Positions 33,501 through 36,384 of a stretch of DNA of 36,384 nt are shown here, in pieces. Position 1 is the first letter of the stretch, and each line of letters begins with the position of its first letter. This DNA comes from Burkholderiales bacterium (lineage in GTDB: Bacteria; Pseudomonadota; Gammaproteobacteria; Burkholderiales; Usitatibacteraceae): NCBI GenBank assembly GCA_026125445.1, contig JAHCLE010000016.1:1-36384 (forward strand), in the 5' to 3' direction. The notes below the pieces were generated by a model. It was not told the DNA's origin, searched no databases, and saw nothing but the letters and a program-made list of their open reading frames with translations. Made by a program: the position numbers and the translations under genes.

Positions 33501-34656
33501 AGGCCCGCCCGTTGGCCGGCGTGCCCGTGCAGTTGTTCGTCGAGGCCGCGCCGCCGCCGCCCCCGAAGAAGAGACGCGAGGGCGCGACGGGCATCGACAT
33601 GCCGCCGAAGCCGCCGGCGTCGACGCCAGGCGGCGTGCCGGGCGTCCAGCCGAAGCCGCCCTTGCCGCCGATGCCGTAGTTGCCGCCGCCGGCGCCGCCC
33701 GTGTTCTCGTCGTTCGCCGTCGGGTGGCCGTCGGTGCCGCCGCCGCCGGCGTTGCCCGGGGCGCCGCGGCCGAAACTGCCGGCCGGGTAGCCGCCGGAGG
33801 TACCGTCGACGCCGCCGGTGTTGGTGACGGTGCCGCCCGTGTTGTCGTTCGGGGTCGTCGGCGTGAAGACGAGGATCGGCGTTCCCGCCACGCCCTCGCC
33901 CTTGGCCCCGTTGGGAACGGTGCCGACGCCGCCCAGGTTGATCGTCCCGGTGCCGATGCGCGTGACGTAGTCCGTGTTGAGCACGGTGTCGCCGGTGCCG
34001 TTGCTGCTGGAGCATTGGCCGCCGCCGCCACGGAATCCGCGTCCGCTCACGTCCACCGTCTGGCCGCCCCAGTTCAGCGCGCCGGCCACGTCGAAGGCCA
34101 CGATGCCGCCGGTGTTGCCGTCCCAGGGCGGCGCGGTGACGGTCCCGGTGAGCGTGGCGCTCGAATACTGCGGGACGCGCAGGACCTGGTAGCGCCGCTG
34201 GCCCTGCGTCGAGTTGGCCGCCGCGTTGGTGTAGGTGTTGGCCAGCGGCGCGGCCAGCGGCACGTAGCCGCCGCTCGCCGGCCCGGTGGCGGTCACGTAC
34301 TCGTAGACGCCCGCGTTGTTGAGCGAGGTCTGGCCCTGCCCGCCGCCGCTGCCTCCGTAGGCGGAGCTGTTCGACGAGCTGATGGAGGCGTCCTGGACCT
34401 GGATGACGAGGAGCAGGTCGCCCGCGGCGATGTCCGTCGAGGCGCCGCGGCCGTCCTTCGCGCCGATGGCGAGCGACGTGGAGCCCGCCATCGACGTACC
34501 GCCGCCCGCGTAGTACGTGTTGACGATGCCGGAGACGGTCGAATTCGGCCCGCTCGAGCCCGGCACGGTGCACTGCTGCGCCTGCGCGGGCAGGGCCGCG
34601 ACGAGCCACGCCGCGAGGAGCGCGGCGACGGCCAGGAGCGCGCGGCGCATTCTCAT
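14020..34656 (-). CDS. Giant exported repeat protein (6,878 aa) of Ig-like/DUF11-type domains, putative surface fibre
   Basis: One uninterrupted frame. Residues 1-26 are a Sec signal peptide (MRMRRALLAVAALLAAWLVA, cleavage at AQA). Residues 27-534 are a glycine-rich module. Residues 535-695 are DUF11-like. Residues 696-6380 are 44 repeats of about 125-135 residues, each with a start like TKAFSPATI, a strand LTFTLTNPN, a FTDTLPA turn, and two cysteines (xTCGG and GSCTVTV). Residues 6381-6878 are three DUF11-type domains and an insert with an EF-hand-like loop, DTNCNGTLDGAE (6693-6704). No LPXTG, PEP-CTERM, RTX, autotransporter barrel or type IX signal is visible. The ATG at 34654-34656 has GGAGG 7 nt upstream and overlaps the stop of the outer-membrane gene (ATGA). 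The family resembles adhesin or fibre stalks, but the function is not known. It contains no TTA, CTA or TCA codon over nearly 5,900 codons. Confidence 0.9.
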   Translation of the reverse strand: MRMRRALLAVAALLAAWLVAALPAQAQQCTVPGSSGPNSTVSGIVNTYYAGGGTSMAGSTSLAIGAKDGRGASTDIAAGDLLLVIQVQDASISSSNSSAYGGSGGGQGQTSLNNAGVYEYVTATGPASGGYVPLAAPLANTYTNAAANSTQGQRRYQVLRVPQYSSATLTGTVTAPPWDGNTGGIVAFDVAGALNWGGQTVDVSGRGFRGGGGQCSSSNGTGDTVLNTDYVTRIGTGTINLGGVGTVPNGAKGEGVAGTPILVFTPTTPNDNTGGTVTNTGGVDGTSGGYPAGSFGRGAPGNAGGGGTDGHPTANDENTGGAGGGNYGIGGKGGFGWTPGTPPGVDAGGFGGMSMPVAPSRLFFGGGGGAASTNNCTGTPANGRASSGAAGGGMVLIRATSVTGSGTVSARGTNANSTILNDASGGGGAGGSVLVFVDNGGAGVGATINIQGGNGGSNTGGGSPHGPGGGGSGGYAALSGSATVNLAGGIGGTTATSPTSTADYGSTSSVGGFNVVNLGPGQIPGASDTTACFPVLTVTKSTSTPYVSAGAPATWTITVSNQAGKGAAESVVITDNLPANPNITHATTTSIALAGGATRPGAPLNPTPANTATPSWGNFRIPGGGSVTITFTANVAASVASGLYQNPASVTYLDPTRTAAQTVTPGGTYTAGGAVPGSNYAPGSTTNEDVIVVNPPPSFTKSFNPAAVAPGTPTVMTVVINNPNAVALANAGFTDNYPPGLVNTAAPGATSSCGGTVTAAAGGGSLSLAGATVPASGSCTLTVNVTTTANGSYANTIPVAALANTQGITNTAATTATLYSTVTVAKSFSPTAVAPGADATLSIAITNPNTVAVSLANPGLTDSFPANLRATGGAITVTGAGCAAFAPTTIAANATSLALTAGTVPAGSSCTLSFAVYSNVTGVYNNTTSGVTTTAGTTGPPSNTASLGVGLVNIAKNFGPTQIQLGGTTTLTYTLTNPTGVPQTGGAFADTLINMQVSGAQTVGGTCTGTTPSALTDGQTVLSFTGISIPAGSCTITLVLTSNVVGTHPNAANGVTTSLLPQGPGSNTDYLTVVGKPAIAKAFSPTGVPLGGSSTLTFTITNPNAIALSGIAFTDTYSAGIVNATPLAVGGTCPGVTTTAAAGGGTFNVTAGTVAAGASCTITVGVVGNTAGAWNNTASGVASTQSGTAGAASNTATLTVSNSPAITKAFGTATISQGGTSVITFTLTNPNATPLTNLRFTDALTNMTVSSATLGGTCAGTTSTPALVVGATSLDLTVPTLAGSASCTIQVTVTSAISGTWSNTTSGVSTTQTPAEGTPSNTVSLTVLSPPQLAKNFVNGSIQAGGTASIVFTLVNPNASNALTNVQFSDTLVNMSLAAGTAASDTCAGSNVTATGVAPGSTSFSLTLPTLNAGETCTVTVTNVTSSIASPAGGHPNTTSTVTSTQTAVNPGAAATGRLVVYVPPTITKTFNPTTVPIGTTSVITFTITNPNTAALTDIRFTDDLPTNVSNGTAQNFIGAGRGTCATAIPSSKTAAAIDPITFTTINLAPGASCTVMMDVTGSASGFYTNTVTNVISDQTPTATTGGSDTLTVGARMNLAKSFAPATIEVGGTSTMRFTVTNTAAGNNQANIDLSDTLPAGMQAVGGAVTFVNVAGSCTFAGTAPTIAAGATTITLTNFIVDIDNGDTCAVDIAVTATTDGDKVNTVTAPAAGNPASIANATDTATLVVYARPTIAKAFAPASIAAGATSMLTFTLTNTHPTRALTGAAFTDTLTGMSISGAQTVGGTCAGTTPASLANGATNLSFSGITIPAAGSCTVSVVVTGTTPGTWPNATSGVSTTQTPTAGTASPSVNLVIVGTSLTKAFSPATITAGTVSRLTFTIANGAGNPAQPNLAFTETLPAGVVVASPANAATTCTGGSVSAASGGGSIALSGGSFALGDASCTVGVDVTSATAGTYNNLPGNISGLSTGMSAAGLSATLTVNAAPALGKAFSPSSIAPGTTSVLTFTLANGAGNPAQSGLAFTDAFPANVVIDATLAVQTNCPAGGGFGAPAFTVTAAAGTGSIAVSGASIDAGVASCQVRVNVTATAIGNYNNNAANISGLAGGLTASGVNATLSAVGTSLAKSFSPTVIGRGGVSTMTFVVTNGAGNPAQSGLQFTENLPANVFVAPVPNLVNTCGGTVTATAGAGTIPFTGGSLAAGVASCSFSVDVTSAFVASYNNPSSRILNATATMDTSGVNATLVVLENVTVDKAFAPATIPAGTTSVLTVTLTNGNNVAITGVAFTDTYTGAIVNAATPAGATTCGGTVTATAGGNSVSLAGGTVPANGSCTVTVNVTGNTAGAQANTIPAGAVTSTNAGASNAPASATLTVVARPVVAKAYSPTEMGAGGNSTLTITLTNPNPSTAITGVAFTDAQPAPVTTVAATAATTCGGAASQAAGSVSLAGGTIPAGGSCTVTVQVTSATVGAHANTIAAGDVTSANAGSNTSAANATLTVLGAPTVAKAFAPTSIYPDAASILTITLTNPNATPVTGVAFTDNYPAGIVNNHLPAGPALSNTCGGSATAVASATSVSLSGGTIPASGSCAVSLTVTSNQVGVYTNSTGAVTTTNAGSGAAANATFTVVGGIGATKAFAPASIASGATSTLTITLTNTNTTTAVTGIAFTDTYPAAIANSGTPGAATTCTGGAVTATAGGPGVALSGASLAAGASCTVTVQVTSSTAGVHANNLGNVTAANAPTTTGASANLTVQAAPTIAKSFTPSTIGPGGTSALRLVLANPAGNPAALTGVSVTDPLGTFNLGVASPATASFTPAACGTVQSRAAVGAGGFGALTAGHLEIRFDVASLAPGATCQVDVNVTSVTPGAAANTTAAPAATGPVAVTGTAASATLTVAQASLTKAFAPATIDVGGTSTLTFTLANAAGNPAQSGINFTDTLPANVVIAATPNVTSSCPSGTGVVTAAAGTGVITVTGATMNAAQASCTVTVDVTSNTAGTYNNTNAGNITATQRLTTTGVNSTLTVQALPTLTKAFSPSTVGVNQASTLTFTITNPASAPARSGLTFTDTLPAGLAIATPNGVAGTCSGTPTITATPGSGVFTVGGGGVDAGAGASTCTIAVNVTSTTAGSYVNGAAQITAIGGMLNGVTSQTLTVTQAALTKAFAPATIAQGGTSTLTFTLANGAGNPAQSGINFTDTLPANVVIAAAPNVTSSCPSGTGVVTATAGTGVITVTGATMNAAQASCTVTVDVTSNTAGTYNNTNAGNITATQRVDTTGVNATLTVQALPTLTKAFSPSTVGVNQASTLTFTITNPASAPARSGLTFTDTLPAGLAIATPNGVAGTCSGTPTITATPGSGVFTVGGGGVDAGAGASTCTIAVNVTSTTAGSYVNGAAQITAIGGMLNGVTSQTLTVTQAALTKAFAPATIAQGGTSTLTFTLANGAGNPAQSGINFTDTLPANVVIAAAPNVTSSCPSGTGVVTATAGTGVVTVTGATMNAAQATCTVTVDVTSNTAGTYNNTNAGNITATQRVDTTGVNATLTVQALPTLTKAFSPSTVGVNQASTLTFTITNPAGAPARSGLTFTDTLPAGLAIAAPNGVVNGCGGTPTITATSGTGVFTVGGTGVNAAMGASTCTVTVNVTSTTAGAYVNGAAQITAIGGMLNGVTNQTLTVTQASLTKSFAPATINQGGTSTLTFTLANGAGNPAQSGINFTDTLPANVVIATTPNVTSSCPSGTGVVAATAGTGVITVTGATMNAAQASCTVTVDVTSNTAGSYTNTNAGNISGTANVTTTGVNATLTVQSLPVLTKAFAAANLGLGQATTLTFTITNTAGGSVNRTGLSFTDTLPAGLAIANPPVPTTNGQCGTPAFTAVNATQPFTASSIDVNAGQTCTVTVTVTGATLGAKVNGAAQITAISGMTNGVTNQTVTVTQAALTKAFAPATIAQGATSTLTFTLANGAGNPAQSGINFTDTLPANVVIAATPNVTSSCPSGAGVVTATAGTGVITVTGATMNAAQASCTVTVDVTSNTAGTYNNTNAGNISGAANVTTTGVNATLTVQALPTLTKAFSPSTVGVNQASTLTFTITNPASAPARSGLTFTDTLPAGLAIATPNGVAGTCSGTPTITATPGSGVFTVGGGGVDAGAGASTCTIAVNVTSTTAGSYVNGAAQITAIGGMLNGVTSQTLTVTQAALTKAFAPATIAQGGTSTLTFTLANGAGNPAQSGINFTDTLPANVVVAATPNVTSSCPSGTGVVTATAGTGVITVTGATMNAAQATCTVTVDVTSNTAGTYNNTNAGNISGTANLTTTGVNATLTVQALPTLTKAFSPSTVGVNQSSTLTFTITNPASAPARSGLTFTDTLPAGLAIATPNGVAGTCSGTPTITATPGSGVFTVGGTGVNAGAGASTCTIAVNVTSTTAGSYVNGAAQITAIGGMLNGVTSQTLTVTQAALTKAFAPATIAQGGTSTLTFTLANGAGNPAQSGINFTDTLPANVVIAAAPNVTSSCPSGTGVVTATAGTGVVTVTGATMNAAQATCTVTVDVTSNTAGTYNNTNAGNITATQRVDTTGVNATLTVQALPTLTKAFSPSTVGVNQSSTLTFTITNPAGAPARTGLTFTDTLPAGLAIATPNGVVNGCGGTPTITATSGTGVFTVGGTGVNAAIGASTCTVTVNVTSTTAGSYVNGAAQVTAIGGMLNGVTNQTLMVTQAALTKAFAPATIAQGGTSTLTFTLANGAGNPAQSGINFTDTLPANVVIAATPNVTSSCPSGTGVVTAAAGSGTITVTGATMSAAQASCTVTVDVTSNTAGTYNNTNAANIGATANVTTTGVNATLTVQSLPTLTKAFSPSTVGVGQNSTLTFTITNPAGAPARSGLTFTDTLPAGAVIGTPNGLASTCGGTPTVTAAPGSGVFTVGGTGVNAAAGASTCTISVSVTSSTAGSYVNGAAQVTAIGGMLNGVTNQTLTVTQASLTKAFAPATISQGGISTLTFTLTNGAGNPAQSGINFTDTLPANVVIAAAPNVTSSCPSGTGVVTAAAGSGVITVTGATMNAAQASCTVTVDVTSSTAGTYNNTNAANIGATANVTTTGVNATLTVQALPSLTKAFSPSTVGVGQASTLTFTITNPAGAPARSGLTFTDTLPAGLAIAAPNGLVNGCGGAPTITATAGTGVFTVGGTGVNAAAGASTCTIAVNVTSATAGSYVNGAAQVTALSGMTNGVTNQTLTVSQASLTKAFAPVTISQGGVSTLTFTLANGAGNPAQSGINFTDTLPANVVIAATPNVTSSCPSGTGVVTATAGTGVITVTGATMNAAQASCTVTVDVTSNTAGVYANTHAGNLSATQRVDTTGVNATLTVQALPTLTKAFAPASVGVNQDSVLTFTIANPAGAPARSGITFTDTLPAGLVIGTTAGVANGCGGTPTITATPGTGVFTVGGAGVNAGAGASSCTLSVSVASAAAGSYVNGAAQITAIGGMLNGVTNQTLTVLGRPTVAKAFGAASMASGGTTTLTVTLSNANAVPVTGVAFTDVFPVAPGAMTLANVTVVNTCGGALADSGGGALNAGDAGIQLSGGTIPAGSSCAITVNVTAAAPGTYTNTLAAGSVSSANAGSNAAPASASLQVSASPTIAKAFAPAVIAADATSTITFTLANPNGIALTAAGFTDTLAGMAIAANGAAGGTCAGAAGNTFTAGQTALTFAALTIPAGGSCTVTVVVTSDIPGAHSNQTSGVSSAEAVTGVASNIATLTVNAAVPTVAKAFAPATINSDGTSTVTLTLANANGVALTSAGFTDALTNMAISAAGAAAGTCAGAAGNVFAAGQTALTLSNLTVPANGSCTVTFVVTSDRPGTHNNATSGVSSAQAPIGPVSNTATLTVNAAAPTIAKAFSPSTIAAGANSTLTFTLANTLGVPLTAGAFTDALVGMSVAATGPAGGTCAGAASNGFTAGATALSFTGITVPANGSCTVTVAVTSNLPGAHNNTASAFTSAEAPASAVSNTAILTVTATAPTIAKAFSPAAITSDQTSTITFTITNPLGTPLTAAGFTDTLANMAVATSGAAGGTCAGAAGNFLTAGQTAVAITGLTVPAAGSCTVTVVVTSDIPGVHVNQASGVSSTEAPLGAPSNSTTLTVTAAPATIAKAFFPAGIPVNSTSTITFTLANANGIPLTAAAFTDTLANMQVNAAGPAGGTCAGAAGNSFTAGQTALSVSNLTIPANGSCTVTVVVLGNVIGTQPNQASGVSSAEAATGAASNVANLTVQPLPPTISKQFTPASIISGGTTALLVTIGNPNPIAITVTSVTDTYPAGMATAGTPAASTTCTGGAVSSTAGSATLTGGTVTAGGSCTFQINVTAPTQGVYANTIPVGALTTSGGFNTVAASATLTVDPVADVAVVKTAPASIGTGQLLSYTVSVVNNGPDAANGAQLADTVPAQVTGVSAVCGAVTGGAVCGTVNVAGNAVTSTVTTLPAGGSVTFTINGTATGLGAITNTATVAAPAGVLDPTPANNSSSAPTTILAPDITVTKTHAGNFTAGSNGVYTITVSNGAGSLSTSGVVTVVDNLPAGLSYVSATGTGWSCGAASQVVTCTTSNAIAAGASAPAITLTVAVASTAIPSVLNAVTVNGGGEPAAATGNNTAFDNTIVVAAATNAFAPDGAQTGVPGSVVFYPHTFNAGSAGNVAFSTSAVATPAVPGWSQAIYRDTNCNGTLDGAEGAAPLSGGVAVAAGGSVCIIVRDSIPGAAPYNAQNVIAVTATFNGTQVYTRTDTTTVGAAGGAGLTLAKTVRNVTQGGVAGTTGTALPNDILEYKITYTNTSAGTVSAIVITDATPAFTLYQSAACGALPGNITGCSVTTQPAVNGTGSVVWTLTGTLLSGGSGSVTYQVRLSP
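15517..18201 (-). repeat. Seven Ig-like repeats after the A/B block (residues 5486-6380)
   Basis: These average 128 residues and start RPTVAKAFGAAS, SPTIAKAFAPAV, VPTVAKAFAPAT, APTIAKAFSPST, APTIAKAFSPAA, PATIAKAFFPAG and PPTISKQFTPAS. The middle five form a close subgroup (GGTCAGAAGN and SGVSSAEA motifs), a second, smaller and older expansion. The last is diverged and leads into the C-terminal DUF11 region. Confidence 0.8.
18202..25968 (-). repeat. Ten tandem A/B double repeats, 777-bp period (residues 2897-5485)
   Basis: Two alternating domain types, A (start A.LTKAFAPATI, ending LTVQA) and B (start LPTLTKAFSPSTVG, ending LTVTQ), form ten pairs. Pair starts on the minus strand are 25968, 25191, 24414, 23637, 22863, 22086, 21309, 20532, 19755 and 18978. 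Nine pairs are exactly 777 bp and the fourth is 774 bp, because its B copy (LPVLTKAFAAANLG) is a variant. B copies inside 22178-22561, 24506-24889 and 25283-25666 look identical over long stretches, so this block expanded recently. Confidence 0.9.
25969..32571 (-). repeat. Seventeen diverged Ig-like repeats (residues 696-2896)
   Basis: The repeats average about 130 residues (390 nt). They start at points such as SFTKSFNPAAV, VTVAKSFSPTAV, INIAKNF-like and TSLTKAFSPAT. Each is clearly homologous but well diverged in protein and DNA, so this is the older part of the array. Repeat 17 (APTIAKSFTPSTIG...) is longer, with an unusual DPLGTFNLGVAS insertion, and marks the border to the homogeneous A/B block. 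Confidence 0.8.
33055..34578 (-). other. Glycine-rich N-terminal module of the giant protein (residues 27-534)
   Basis: After the signal peptide the protein has a short beta-type segment with IVAFDVAGALNWGGQTVDVS, then long runs such as GGGGSGGYAALSGS and GGAGGGNYGIGGKGGFGW interleaved with valine/threonine strands (GGGMVLIRATSVTGSGTVSA). This resembles glycine-rich exported modules of myxobacterial and actinobacterial surface proteins, possibly a flat beta-helix-like fold. It differs fully from the repeats and would be the distal or anchoring tip. Confidence 0.6.
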
Positions 34657-36384
34657 CGCGCGGCCTCCGCGACCCTGGCACGCTCGCTGGGCGCGCCCAC
34701 CGACTCCAGCAGCGATTCGTCGAACTTGTAGCGAAGCCGCACGTACGGTCCCCTGGCCGTGTAGTCGGCACCGGCGAGGTCGGCGTCGCGGTATCCGAAG
34801 AGGTTGTAGCCCGCCGAGACCCAGAGGTTCGTGGTGACCAGGTACCCGAGTTCCAGCCCGACGCCATAGTGCCGGGAGTCGGTTCCGTCGCCAACCAGGA
34901 GGCTCGTGATGAAGCCGATGTCCCAGCGCGGCGCGAACTCCCAGGTGGCCCGGCCGCCGATCACCTGCGCCCGGTACTTGCTGGCGAGCCCGTTCGACTT
35001 GTCCGTCGTCCACTTGGCGGCGTAGCGACCGGTCACGAGGAACGGGCGGCGCGGCTGCCAGTCGGCGTGCAGCGAGACGATGGTCGTGGAAACCTTGAGC
35101 TGCAGGCCCGCCTGGGTGTCGTCCTGCTCGAGGCGATGCTCGACGCGGCCCAGCGCGTTCCACTGGTTGGTCTGCGTGTCGCGCCAGGCGAGGCCGGCCT
35201 GGAGGCGCTCGACGACGCGCTCGTTCGTGCCGTCCTTGGCGCGCTGCAGCGAGTAGGCGTTCCTCGCGAGCGCCGTCCAGTCGCGGTTCAGGCGCGCCGC
35301 GAGGCCTACGGTGAAGAGGAGCGATTCCGTCGTGGAGGAATCGCGCAGCTCGAGGCGCGTCGTCCCCTTCCAGAGCGGGTTGGCCGTGTACTCGAGTGCC
35401 ACCGCGCCGGCCGTGTTCTCGTTCTGGCCCGTGCCCGAGAGCGCGTGCACGCGTTCGATGGAGGTGCCCAGCCGCAGCCCCGGAGCCAGGGTCCACAGAT
35501 TCTTCAGGCCGATGGCGGCCTCTGCGTCGCCTCCCGCCATCGCGTCGCGGATGCGGTATTCGCTGAAGAGCCGCCCGTCGCGCATGTAGTCGAAGTCGAC
35601 GCCCACGGCCGTGGTGTTCTGGCGCTCGGTCGCGTTCAGGCCGTAGGGACCCGTGATCGACGAGACAAACTCGTGGCGGGCGTAGATTCGGCCCCGGTTG
35701 GGAAGCGTGTACTCGCCGCCGAGCGCGAGAATGCGGCGGTCGGAATCCTTCACGTCGACCTCGGCCTCGCCGTAGACGTTGGCGCCCGCGATGAAGGGCA
35801 CCTGCCCCGTGAGGCGCGCGCGCACGGTGGTCACCTCGTCGGGCATCGGCTGCGGCGCGGGCATCCCCTCGACGGGCGGCACCGGCGAGGCCGTGGCCGC
35901 CCCCTTCTCCGCGGCGTAGCGCACGCCGACCTCGAGCGTGAGGTTCTTCGCGACCTCCTGGGTGACGGCGGCCATGGCGCCGTCGCGCACGGCGCCGCTC
36001 ACGACGTCTTCGGTGCGCAGCGCCTCGGCGCGCACGAGCGTGCCCTCGCGGAGGCGGTATTCGGCCTTCCCCCCCGCCTCGGAGCGGCCATTCGTGAGCC
36101 AGGCCCCCGGGTTGTTGAATTCCCGGTCGCTGCGCGCGACGAAGGCCTGGGCCTTGAGGTCCTTGGAGTCGTGCTTCACCTCCAGGCGGGCGGCGTCGCC
36201 CTGGCGGGCATCGGCACCGTTCTCGGTGCGCGCGAACTCCCCGATGACGTAGGTCCCCTCGCCCAGCTTCGCCACCGCGTTGGCGCCGGCCAGCTTGAAG
36301 GGCGCCTGCGGGTTCTCGTCCTTCACGTAGGTGCCGCCCACCTCGATGCGGTCGCCGAGCTTCACCTGCGCGTCGACGCCGGCG
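34653..36384 (-). CDS. Outer-membrane beta-barrel protein upstream of the giant gene (5' part missing)
   Basis: 576 C-terminal residues are visible and the frame is open to the right edge, so the N-terminus is outside. The sequence is a long series of alternating amphipathic strands with short turns, for example ARLEVKHDSKDLKAQAFVAR, GGKAEYRLREGTLVRAEALR and NLTLEVGVRYAAEKG. Near the end it has LGYLVTTNLWVSAGYNLFGY and GPYVRLRYKFDE, a barrel-closing strand, followed by a 20-residue polar tail. This fits a large outer-membrane barrel. I do not recognise a named family. The stop overlaps the ATG of the giant gene by 4 bp, so both are translated together and probably act together, with this protein as anchor or export component. 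A GTG at 36363-36365 is only an internal valine codon. Confidence 0.75.
   Translation of the reverse strand, partial: AGVDAQVKLGDRIEVGGTYVKDENPQAPFKLAGANAVAKLGEGTYVIGEFARTENGADARQGDAARLEVKHDSKDLKAQAFVARSDREFNNPGAWLTNGRSEAGGKAEYRLREGTLVRAEALRTEDVVSGAVRDGAMAAVTQEVAKNLTLEVGVRYAAEKGAATASPVPPVEGMPAPQPMPDEVTTVRARLTGQVPFIAGANVYGEAEVDVKDSDRRILALGGEYTLPNRGRIYARHEFVSSITGPYGLNATERQNTTAVGVDFDYMRDGRLFSEYRIRDAMAGGDAEAAIGLKNLWTLAPGLRLGTSIERVHALSGTGQNENTAGAVALEYTANPLWKGTTRLELRDSSTTESLLFTVGLAARLNRDWTALARNAYSLQRAKDGTNERVVERLQAGLAWRDTQTNQWNALGRVEHRLEQDDTQAGLQLKVSTTIVSLHADWQPRRPFLVTGRYAAKWTTDKSNGLASKYRAQVIGGRATWEFAPRWDIGFITSLLVGDGTDSRHYGVGLELGYLVTTNLWVSAGYNLFGYRDADLAGADYTARGPYVRLRYKFDESLLESVGAPSERARVAEAAR

Noticed and set aside
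14020-34656. RTX/type I secreted adhesin such as LapA
   Set aside because: It has an N-terminal Sec signal peptide, no GGxGxD nonapeptide repeats and no type I secretion genes nearby.
15455-34894. Other very long minus-strand frames of 2,537 and 3,656 codons
   Set aside because: They are shifted frames of the same repeats. Their translations show repetitive H/R/D/G strings without a signal peptide or hydrophobic core pattern.
36363-36365. GTG as true start of the outer-membrane protein
   Set aside because: The frame continues upstream without a stop to the window edge, no ribosome site precedes this codon, and no signal peptide follows, which an outer-membrane protein would need.

Overview
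The window is high-GC DNA from a betaproteobacterium. The best evidence is the malate dehydrogenase, whose N-terminus ([20 protein letters not shown]) and arginine loop ([11 protein letters not shown]) are of the betaproteobacterial type. Genes are tightly packed, with ATGA and TGATG overlaps and frequent GTG starts. No tRNA, rRNA, CRISPR array, transposase or phage gene was seen.

Layout. Positions 1-1221 (minus) hold a DUF47/PhoU-like gene and a PiT phosphate transporter that runs off the left edge. Positions 1222-2934 (plus) hold a strong promoter-like site, a long leader and an MFS exporter. Positions 3010-4317 (plus) form a three-gene cassette: a small membrane protein, an ECF-type sigma factor and a likely membrane-bound anti-sigma partner. 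Positions 4328-11191 are a sulfur respiration locus. A divergent ArsR-type regulator faces six collinear genes: a Tat-exported molybdopterin oxidoreductase of the polysulfide/thiosulfate reductase type, its four-cluster ferredoxin subunit, an NrfD/PsrC quinol anchor, two half-size YeeE/YedE (TsuA-like) sulfur-compound transporters and a FadL-type outer-membrane channel. The promoter region carries an FNR/Anr-like box and a separate inverted repeat over the predicted -10, which suggests anaerobic activation plus ArsR repression. Positions 11199-11698 contain strong hairpin terminators around a small secreted Lys/Ala repeat protein. Positions 11737-13985 (minus) hold mdh, an intergenic inverted repeat built of 9-nt units, and an EamA permease.

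More than half of the window (14020-34656, minus) is a single uninterrupted gene for a protein of 6,878 residues. It has a Sec signal peptide, a glycine-rich N-terminal module, a DUF11-like domain, 44 Ig-like repeats of about 125-135 residues, and a C-terminal DUF11-type region with one EF-hand-like calcium loop. In the middle, 20 repeats alternate as ten A/B pairs with an almost invariant 777-bp period. Some distant copies are nearly identical in DNA. The upstream gene overlaps it by 4 bp and encodes an outer-membrane beta-barrel protein, cut by the right edge. The pair looks like a translationally coupled surface-fibre system: an outer-membrane component followed by a giant exported filament. 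I recognise no known secretion class for it, and it is the most unusual content here.

Limits: everything was read by eye from the sequence. Domain names rest on motif recognition, promoter and operator calls are pattern matches, and substrate assignments for transporters and the oxidoreductase are inferred from family and context.
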